5,502 bases of DNA from the NCBI GenBank assembly GCA_001800015.1, contig MGUO01000196.1, positions 1-5,502 of the forward strand. The letters are read 5' to 3'. The notes under the pieces are model-generated. The model had not been told where the DNA came from and did not search any database. It saw only the letters and a program-made list of their open reading frames with translations. This document shows positions 1 to 4,047 of this stretch, piece after piece. Position 1 is the first letter of the stretch; each line of letters starts with the position of its first letter. This DNA comes from Elusimicrobia bacterium RIFCSPHIGHO2_02_FULL_57_9. GTDB taxonomy: Bacteria; Elusimicrobiota; Elusimicrobia; UBA1565; UBA9628. Both the position numbers and the translations under genes were made by a program.

Positions 1-165
1 CAGGGTGTCTATCCGTGCCCTCAATTCGGAAATATGGATAACCTTAATTGGGCTGGAGTCCGGCGTAAGCGTCGAGTCTGTCCAGGCAGAAGCGGCCCGG
101 GAACCGCCCTGTATTGAAATCAGCAACGCGGCTCCTAAAAGTATAAGACGCTTATGGGGCGGCAT
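1..165 (-). CDS. Secreted protein with HISELR module, N-terminal part (cut by left window edge)
   Basis: The ATG at 165-163 opens a frame with no stop for 55 codons to the window edge. Residues 1-27 form a typical Sec signal peptide: basic MPPHKR, a hydrophobic LILLGAALLISI core, and a likely cut after AASA. The mature part begins WTDSTLTPDSSPIKVIHISE, continuing LRARIDTL. I recognise this as the W-T-D-x-x-L ... I-K-x-x-H-I-x-E-L-R module found near the start of, or repeated in, large exported proteins of several bacterial phyla; its role is not established as far as I know. The start overlaps the last 14 bases of the fibre-like gene in another frame, and no Shine-Dalgarno sequence is visible, so translation is probably coupled to that gene. 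A later TTG at 126 (codon 14) would lose the basic n-region. Everything beyond residue 55 lies outside the window, so the protein's size and domains are unknown. Confidence 0.72.
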   Translation of the reverse strand, partial: MPPHKRLILLGAALLISIQGGSRAASAWTDSTLTPDSSPIKVIHISELRARIDTL

Positions 166-673
166 AGACCGCGTTGAAAACACGCGCGCCCCGGATGTCC
201 CCGTTAACCTCCAGTTTGACTCCCGGGCTCGCCGTCCCGATGCCGACGTTGCCGTTGTTATTGATTGCCATCTGCACCGCACCATCCTGGCGCCGAAAAG
301 TCCAGTTTGTGGCGGACGTCTGATGGAGACATGACTCCGTTCCGCCGTTGCACGAGCCGATCAGAATTCCGCTGCCGTTGCCGCTTATTACGCGGATCCA
401 CGTATCTACTATGGCGGGGTTGCTCACATCCAGTTTGGTCGCCGGCGCCGCCGTCCCGATGCCGACGTTAGCGCCAGCATCCCTGGCCAAAACAGTCTGG
501 CCCGTGGTAATCATCCGGGTATAAACCCCGGAAGGGGCGGGATAATAGGTGGTTAAATTGACGTTTTCAGTGCCCAGCTCCGTGGTAAAAACGGATAGCA
601 GCAAGCCTGCTAAAGTATACCGAAAGACTAACGGTGTGATTGAAAATTTCAATCTAACTTTTCGACTCTTCAT
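152..673 (-). CDS. Short exported fibre-like protein with two VGIGT repeats
   Basis: This 173-aa protein starts at ATG 673-671, preceded by a weak purine-rich AAGAGAAG. A basic n-region (KSRKVRLK) and a hydrophobic stretch around residues 17-31 suggest export, although the cleavage site is not sharp. Residues 36-51 read ENVNLTTYYPAPSGVY, which I associate with a large Elusimicrobiota family of secreted proteins. Two copies of the N-V-G-I-G-T-A-x-P-x-x-K-L-x-V repeat lie at residues 69-83 and 142-156, the kind found in phage tail-fibre-like and adhesin-like stalks. Between them are C108 and C115, possibly a disulfide, and the WTFRRQDG block. The chain ends 17 residues after the second repeat. 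No peptidase S74-type self-cleaving C-terminal domain is present, although such domains often follow these repeats. It may be a minor fibre subunit or a pseudopilin-like surface protein. The function is unknown; its reality as a gene is well supported by the repeats and by the overlapping secreted gene downstream. Confidence 0.85.
   Translation of the reverse strand: MKSRKVRLKFSITPLVFRYTLAGLLLSVFTTELGTENVNLTTYYPAPSGVYTRMITTGQTVLARDAGANVGIGTAAPATKLDVSNPAIVDTWIRVISGNGSGILIGSCNGGTESCLHQTSATNWTFRRQDGAVQMAINNNGNVGIGTASPGVKLEVNGDIRGARVFNAVYAAP
206..469 (-). repeat. Two in-frame copies of the VGIGT repeat, 219 bases apart
   Basis: The copies are 206-250 and 425-469. They encode N-V-G-I-G-T-A-x-P-x-x-K-L-x-V twice in the fibre-like gene. 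Positions 230-250 and 449-469 are identical over 21 bases, and an 8-base match (211-218 with 430-437) holds the same register, so the offset is 219 bases, or 73 codons. The sequence between them shows no clear repetition. This looks like duplication of a structural unit within the gene, not a mobile repeat. Confidence 0.8.
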
Positions 674-679
674 AATTGC

Positions 680-709
680 TTGATTCTTCTCTTTCTAGTA
701 GTGTAGAAC
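680..709 (+). promoter_or_regulatory. Possible sigma70-type promoter for orn (weak)
   Basis: TTGATT at 680-685 and TAGAAC at 704-709 are separated by 18 bases, each matching four of six consensus positions. They sit in the 89-base gap between the divergent fibre-like gene and orn, about 55 bases before the orn start. The match is modest and could be chance. No equally good minus-strand promoter for the fibre-like gene was found in the gap. Confidence 0.25.
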
Positions 710-749
710 ATAAAGCCCAGATTTACCAGGGGGGCAAAAGTCCGCTATT

Positions 750-755
750 GGGGGA
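750..755 (+). promoter_or_regulatory. Ribosome binding site deciding the orn start
   Basis: GGGGGA lies 7 bases before the ATG at 763 and 10 before the in-frame ATG at 766. It favours these starts over the TTG at 676, which would add 29 residues unlike anything at the front of oligoribonucleases, and over the ATG at 775. An out-of-frame ATG at 758 makes a two-codon frame (ATG ATA TGA) that ends on the ATG at 766, but it is too close to the site to be used well. Confidence 0.6.
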
Positions 756-762
756 ATATGAT

Positions 763-1317
763 ATGATGCCCCCCATGGCCCAGGATGAGAAAAATTTAGC
801 TTGGCTGGATTTGGAAATGACCGGTCTTGAGCCGGAAAGAGACACCATTCTCGAGATCGCCACCATCGTCACCGACAGCAATCTTAATGTTTTCGCCGAG
901 GGGCCGTCGCTGGCCGTGCATCAGTCCAACGAAATCCTGACCGGGATGGACCCTTGGTGCGTGGAACAGCATAGCAAATCAGGGCTGAGCGAAAAGGTCA
1001 GGAAATCGCCCATCACCATGGCGGAGGCCGAATCCCGGACCCTGGAATTTATCTCGCAATACTGCCCGCCGAAAAAAGCCCCGCTTTGCGGCAACACCAT
1101 CGGTCAGGACCGGCGCTTTTTGGTCAAATACATGCCGCGCCTGCATGATTATTTCCATTATCGCTCCATCGACGTGAGCACGGTCAAGGAACTGGTCCAG
1201 CGCTGGTATCCCGGGCAGAAGTATATTTACTCGAAGAGCAAGCAGCACGAGGCTTTGGAAGACATTCGCGAGTCCATCGCGGAATTGGCGCACTACCGCA
1301 GGACGGTGTTCAAGTAA
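763..1317 (+). CDS. orn: Oligoribonuclease (DEDDh 3'-5' exonuclease)
   Basis: Orn degrades very short RNAs (especially dinucleotides, including pGpG from cyclic-di-GMP breakdown) to mononucleotides in the cytoplasm, acting as a metal-dependent dimer. With the start at 763 the protein has 184 aa, close to E. coli Orn (181). The Exo I motif WLDLEMTGL at residues 14-22 supplies D16 and E18. GNTIGQDRRFL near residues 111-120 supplies D116, and HEALEDIRES supplies H162 and D167, so the DEDDh set is complete. YRSIDVSTVKEL (from residue 133) is a family signature, and ILEIATIVTD follows Exo I as usual. It is the only plus-strand gene here, divergent from the fibre-like gene and convergent with the nuclease gene, whose stop lies one base away. 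Orn is best known from Proteobacteria and Actinobacteria; other phyla often use NrnA, NrnB or NrnC, so its presence here is notable. The exact start could be 763, 766 or 775. Confidence 0.96.
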   Translation: MMPPMAQDEKNLAWLDLEMTGLEPERDTILEIATIVTDSNLNVFAEGPSLAVHQSNEILTGMDPWCVEQHSKSGLSEKVRKSPITMAEAESRTLEFISQYCPPKKAPLCGNTIGQDRRFLVKYMPRLHDYFHYRSIDVSTVKELVQRWYPGQKYIYSKSKQHEALEDIRESIAELAHYRRTVFK

Positions 1318-1318
1318 T

Positions 1319-2227
1319 TTAAGGGGCCTGCATCAGAGCCTGCTCAAGCATAGCGGCCAGCCGGACCCCGGCTTGCTGCATCCTTTCCATGACCACCGGC
1401 TGCATGGCGTCGCGGTATTTCCCCTTGAAATTGTGCCCGCAATTATCGTCTCCTGCGATGGCGGCGGTGCAGTCCTTGTTATATTCTTTATAAATACCTT
1501 TCGCGATCGCGAAGCTTTCCAGAGCCGGGCCGGCGACGAGGTCTCCTTTAAGCCAGGTTGAAATATCTTTCCTCGCGATGCCTTTATCGCCGTTCTCCAG
1601 CCATTCGGCGTACTTTTCTATATTGGTCGATTGCATGATATCGCGCTCTTTGACCATGCCGTCCCAGAGCGAGTGCAAATTGGTCGGCTTGTGGATAAAA
1701 GTAACCGGCTTATTATTGCCGCCCCGGTCGTCTCCACCCTGGGCGTCGCGGTAAAATTCCGAGGAGTCGTGCAGCGGCTGATGCAGGTCTCCCACGAAGT
1801 GAACCACGAACATCAGGGCGATTTGCTTCTGGTGGCGCGAGGTCCATGGGTCGGAAAGGGTTTTTAAATTCTGCTTGACGGCGTCGACCACGCAGCCCTT
1901 CTTGCAGTACTGCCCCAGGGTGTTCTCGGAGGGGGAATGATCGATGGGAATGCTGATGTAATGCCAGGCCGAGCTGGCCGGCAGAGAGGGCACGCGGAAG
2001 GCGCCGGCGCAAGTGATCGGGCCGCCGCGCATCTGATCGGCGCAGGCCGCTATGTCTGCCAGGCCGATGTTTGGACCCAGCAGATCATTCACTTTCTCCA
2101 GAGTGCGGGGGCTTAAGCGGTTCTGGGCAAGTTGTCCGATGACTTTATGCGGCAGAAAAGACCAGGCAAAGGCATGGTTTGGCCAGGATAAGGCCGCCAA
2201 GCCGATAATGAGCCAGTTCTTATTCAT
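1319..2227 (-). CDS. Secreted S1/P1-type zinc nuclease
   Basis: This 302-aa protein is an exported member of the phospholipase C/P1 nuclease fold. S1/P1 enzymes cut single-stranded DNA and RNA to 5'-nucleotides using three zinc ions. The signal peptide covers residues 1-21 (MNKNWLIIGLAALSWPNHAFA); cleavage leaves W22 as the first mature residue, as required, because its amino group binds zinc in P1. The other ligands by family alignment are H27 (FLPHKV), D64 (ACADQM), H89 (WHYISIP), H143/D147/H153 (HFVGDLHQPLH), and H185/D189 (NLHSLWDG). Spacing matches P1 nuclease. Six mature cysteines (62, 73, 108, 112, 253, 263) fit disulfides, consistent with a periplasmic or extracellular site. The GGDDRGGNN loop precedes the last zinc pair, as in bacterial members. 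The ATG overlaps the end of the upstream peptidase-like gene by 8 bases and has a strong Shine-Dalgarno. Substrate choice (RNA, DNA, 3'-nucleotides) cannot be read from the sequence. Confidence 0.95.
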   Translation of the reverse strand: MNKNWLIIGLAALSWPNHAFAWSFLPHKVIGQLAQNRLSPRTLEKVNDLLGPNIGLADIAACADQMRGGPITCAGAFRVPSLPASSAWHYISIPIDHSPSENTLGQYCKKGCVVDAVKQNLKTLSDPWTSRHQKQIALMFVVHFVGDLHQPLHDSSEFYRDAQGGDDRGGNNKPVTFIHKPTNLHSLWDGMVKERDIMQSTNIEKYAEWLENGDKGIARKDISTWLKGDLVAGPALESFAIAKGIYKEYNKDCTAAIAGDDNCGHNFKGKYRDAMQPVVMERMQQAGVRLAAMLEQALMQAP

Positions 2228-2984
2228 GTTTCTCCTCTATATTATCCCCAAACGAGCTGGCCAGGGTTCGGTCCAGCAACTCGGACTGTTGTTGAGGGTT
2301 TCCCTGGAGCAGAAACCGATTCTTTTCCTCATCTCTTAAATAATTAGGATCCTTGAAAAACTTAGACAATGCCGGCTCGTATCCGGTTTTGCAATAATCT
2401 TTATTAACCCGGCTGTATTCTTGGCGGGTGCAGCGAAAATAATCGGCAATTATCATCCCTTGCTGCTCCACGGTGTATTCGTTTAATGATTTATCGGGCT
2501 CTTTACGATAATCATAGATTCCACCCTCTGATAGCCTTCGGTTAATAACACTTACGCCCTGCTGATATTGATATACATGGGTCATCTCATGTATGAACCA
2601 GTATTGTTGACTGAAAGATGCCTCGGAGAAATCCTCGCTATACCACGGATGGTTCGGAGGATAATAAATATTTCCTAAAGGGGTCATGACCGCTTCATCT
2701 GGTTGGAGCGGCCACCATTTTCCGCGATGAACATGCACCTTGGAATAATCGATGCCATCTTGAAAAATCTCTTTGAGAAGTTGTACCTCTCCAGAAGTCA
2801 GCAGCCGCCATTTCTCTTTTTTAGCGGAACTCCGCATGTGTGTGGGGGGGGCAATTTGACTCTGAAGGGTTCTAATTTCCATTAAGGATTTATTCCACTG
2901 CTCTGTTCCAGATCCTATTGCTTTTGCTGATGTCGGGAATGACATGATGCAGAGCAGCATCCCAATCGCAAATAATCGCGCCAT
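2220..2984 (-). CDS. Secreted HExxH zinc-peptidase-like protein ('vgr-related' family)
   Basis: With the ATG at 2984 the protein has 254 aa. Residues 1-22 (MARLFAIGMLLCIMSFPTSA plus KA) form a good signal peptide. The core has the order typical of proteins annotated 'vgr related protein' or zinc protease: LLKEIFQDGIDYSKVHVHRG (residues 69-88), KWWPLQPDEAVMTPLGNIYY, the zincin motif FIHEMTHVYQYQQG with H132, E133 and H136, then YTVEQQGMIIADYF with E173 a plausible third zinc ligand. The similarity is to a family I know by pattern; its biochemical activity is poorly established and the old 'vgr' name is not evidence for a type VI secretion role. A frame extending upstream to a TTG at 3086 would put 34 residues before the signal peptide, so 2984 is preferred, although no Shine-Dalgarno is visible there. 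The gene overlaps the S1/P1 nuclease start by 8 bases, implying one transcript. Its bases are more AT-rich than the ispH/dxs region, and a run of eight C (2844-2851) lies in codons 45-47. Confidence 0.85.
   Translation of the reverse strand: MARLFAIGMLLCIMSFPTSAKAIGSGTEQWNKSLMEIRTLQSQIAPPTHMRSSAKKEKWRLLTSGEVQLLKEIFQDGIDYSKVHVHRGKWWPLQPDEAVMTPLGNIYYPPNHPWYSEDFSEASFSQQYWFIHEMTHVYQYQQGVSVINRRLSEGGIYDYRKEPDKSLNEYTVEQQGMIIADYFRCTRQEYSRVNKDYCKTGYEPALSKFFKDPNYLRDEEKNRFLLQGNPQQQSELLDRTLASSFGDNIEEKHE
2232..2238 (-). promoter_or_regulatory. Strong ribosome binding site of the S1/P1 nuclease gene
   Basis: AGAGGAG on the minus strand lies 4 bases before the ATG at 2227. It is embedded in the last codons of the upstream peptidase-like gene (I-E-E-K-H-E), whose stop falls inside the nuclease start region. 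It is the clearest Shine-Dalgarno sequence in the window, so the nuclease may be made in excess of the upstream protein, whose own start has none. Confidence 0.8.
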
Positions 2985-3044
2985 ATCAGTCAGTAGTTTA
3001 CAAGGAATGCCAGGTTTCCGGCAGGTGTCTTTAGACCTATATAA

Positions 3045-3068
3045 TGGATAGGACGGAAGTCCTATCCA
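3045..3068. other. Perfect 10-bp hairpin in the gap upstream of the peptidase gene
   Basis: TGGATAGGAC at 3045-3054 pairs without mismatch with GTCCTATCCA at 3059-3068 around a 4-base loop. On the plus strand the loop is GGAA, of the GNRA type; on the minus strand it is TTCC. It lies 56 bases after the stop of the coiled-coil gene and 61 before the peptidase start. On the minus strand it is followed by ATTATATAGG, not a clean T-run, so it is a poor intrinsic terminator. It may be an RNA-processing or stability element, an operator, or a weak terminator. The rest of the 139-base gap (2985-3123) holds smaller hairpins at 3009-3022 and 3027-3036 and no gene that I can support. Confidence 0.6.
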
Positions 3069-3123
3069 CAGAGACGGTAGCTTCAAAAGTCGGGGAACTT
3101 GGAGGACGATGCGATTATTGCGA

Positions 3124-3504
3124 TTATGACTTTGCTTTCAGAACGGCAAGCCGCCGTTCATGGTCTTTGAGTTGAACCTGGGCTTCCGTCAAGGATTGTC
3201 CGTGAAGAATCGAGGAACGATCGTAATTTTCGCCCTTTCGAGCGAAAGAGTCTATGGCATGCATGACGCGGGAAAAACCGACGTCCATTTTTATGTTAAG
3301 TTCATCACGAACCTTGTCGATTTTCTCATTATTTTTGACGATTTCGAAGGCAAGTTTCTTCACTTCCGCCTTTGTCGCCAAGGGTTCCACTGCGGCTTTT
3401 AGTTCGGCCTTTGTGGCGAGAACTGCCACGGCGGCATCCAATTCGGCCTTCGTGGCTAATGGTTCTAAATCTTTTTTCGTAAGGGAGGGTTTTTCGCGCG
3501 TCAC
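3124..3504 (-). CDS. Small coiled-coil protein with 13-residue repeats, function unknown
   Basis: This 126-aa protein starts at GTG 3504; the in-frame stop upstream and absence of another usual start codon leave little choice. Residues 16-54 hold three 13-residue units beginning LATKAE (LATKAELDAAVAV, LATKAELKAAVEP, LATKAEVKKLAFE). Charged helical sequence follows (EIVKNNEKIDKVRDELNIKM), and then DHERRLAVLKAKS at the end, all pointing to an elongated helical coiled coil. There is no signal peptide, membrane segment or catalytic motif, so it is probably cytoplasmic. I have a general recollection of many small proteins of this shape, with ATKxEL repeats and a final DHExRL helix, in Elusimicrobiota and related genomes, none with an assigned function. 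No Shine-Dalgarno precedes the GTG. TAAAAT seven bases upstream could be a -10 box for a leaderless message, but without a convincing -35. It stands alone between the cysteine-rich genes and the peptidase unit, on the same strand as both. Confidence 0.75.
   Translation of the reverse strand: MTREKPSLTKKDLEPLATKAELDAAVAVLATKAELKAAVEPLATKAEVKKLAFEIVKNNEKIDKVRDELNIKMDVGFSRVMHAIDSFARKGENYDRSSILHGQSLTEAQVQLKDHERRLAVLKAKS
3343..3459 (-). repeat. Three tandem 39-base units in the coiled-coil gene
   Basis: The units are 3421-3459, 3382-3420 and 3343-3381, each coding 13 residues beginning LATKAE. The first two are closest; the third keeps LATKAE and then diverges to VKKLAFE. Bases differ mostly at third codon positions, so the repeat is old or selected at the protein level. 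A 13-residue period is not a clean multiple of the heptad, which suggests a strained or stutter-containing coiled coil. Confidence 0.75.
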
Positions 3505-3554
3505 GACGATTATTTTAGCATAGCCTGGGCCTATTCGGGAAGTGACTTAAGGTG

Positions 3555-3854
3555 CTAATTGCCTTCGGACAAGCGCTCGCAGTGCGCGCCCAGTCCCGAG
3601 CAGCCGCAATCGTCGGGATGGGGCATCCCTTCCCGCCAGCCGCGCGCCTCCAAAACGGTTTTGACCCAGCAGGGATAGCAGAGCATTAGGCGGTTGATGG
3701 GCTTATTTTCGCCGCAGCGGCGGCAAAGGCCGTCGGACGGGGGCTTGCGCTGCTTGACCTTGCGCGGGTCTTTTTCTTCCTTCTCCTCGGTTTCCTCGAC
3801 GACTTCCTCAACGTCGAGAAAGGACTTCTGCGTCAGTTCTTCCGATTCTGTCAT
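3555..3854 (-). CDS. 99-aa cysteine-rich protein with CxxC zinc-ribbon-like motif
   Basis: The ATG at 3854 overlaps the TGA of the upstream 64-aa gene as ATGA, a classic coupling arrangement; a frame opening earlier (3950) would overlap that gene by 100 bases and is rejected. The first 40 residues are strongly acidic then basic (VEEVVEETEEKEEKDPRKVK, then QRKPPSDG) and probably disordered. Then comes C44-x2-C47-x11-C59-x2-C62 (LCRRCGEN ... MLCYPCW), a good four-cysteine zinc site. The end contains C83-x-C85-x6-C92 near HPDDCGCSGLGAHC, possibly a second metal site with neighbouring histidines. No signal peptide or membrane segment, so it is probably cytoplasmic. It is the last gene of the dxs-ispH string as far as spacing shows. 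I do not recognise a named family. Possible roles are a nucleic-acid or protein-binding zinc ribbon; nothing in the sequence ties it chemically to isoprenoid synthesis. Confidence 0.8.
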   Translation of the reverse strand: MTESEELTQKSFLDVEEVVEETEEKEEKDPRKVKQRKPPSDGLCRRCGENKPINRLMLCYPCWVKTVLEARGWREGMPHPDDCGCSGLGAHCERLSEGN

Positions 3855-4045
3855 GGGCTGACCGCGCGATTGCATTTTTTGCACCAGCCCGCCAGGCGTC
3901 CGGCCGCAGAGCGGCGCGACAGCTTCAAGGGAACTTTGCAGCCCGGGCAATAAAGATCCAGGCCCGAGAAATCCACCTGAGGGTAATCCTTTTCAAAAAC
4001 TTCCACGCTCGCGTGCCGCGGTTGCAGCCATTGACCAACGCGCAT
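3851..4045 (-). CDS. 64-aa zinc-ribbon protein, function unknown
   Basis: This small protein begins with an ATG at 4045, two bases after the ispH stop, with AAAAAAGG in the last ispH codons as a moderate ribosome binding site. Residues 1-30 (MRVGQWLQPRHASVEVFEKD, then YPQVDFSGLD) are a short lead, followed by C33-P-G-C36 and C55-K-K-C58 with 18 residues between, a rubredoxin-like or zinc-ribbon spacing. The segment between the pairs is basic (KLSRRSAAGRLAG), compatible with nucleic-acid contact. The TGA stop overlaps the ATG of the next cysteine-rich gene by 4 bases. The two paired CxxC motifs and the coupled junctions on both sides argue that it is a real gene despite its length. No named family was recognised. 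Confidence 0.78.
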   Translation of the reverse strand: MRVGQWLQPRHASVEVFEKDYPQVDFSGLDLYCPGCKVPLKLSRRSAAGRLAGWCKKCNRAVSP

Positions 4046-4047
4046 TT

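Noticed and set aside
5..334. Plus-strand open frame of 109 codons at the left edge
   Set aside because: It lies antisense to both secreted genes, has no ribosome binding site or recognisable motif, and the minus-strand frames carry signal peptides and repeats.
676..762. TTG start adding 29 residues to Orn
   Set aside because: The extra residues have no family match, and a good ribosome binding site stands before 763.
3040..3045. Perfect TATAAT on the plus strand in the hairpin gap
   Set aside because: There is no acceptable -35 at 16-18 bases, no extended -10, and no plus-strand gene downstream, so it is probably a chance AT-rich hexamer.
2985..3086. TTG start adding 34 residues to the peptidase-like protein
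   Set aside because: It would bury the signal peptide inside the protein and would cover the 10-bp hairpin with coding sequence; the internal ATG gives a normal exported protein.
3505..3554. Imperfect palindrome ATAGCCTGGGCCTAT as a terminator after the cysteine-rich genes
   Set aside because: It has a mismatch in a short stem and no T-run on the minus strand, so it is too weak to call.
3855..3950. Earlier start for the 99-aa cysteine-rich gene
   Set aside because: It would overlap the 64-aa zinc-ribbon gene by 100 bases; the ATGA overlap start is much more typical.
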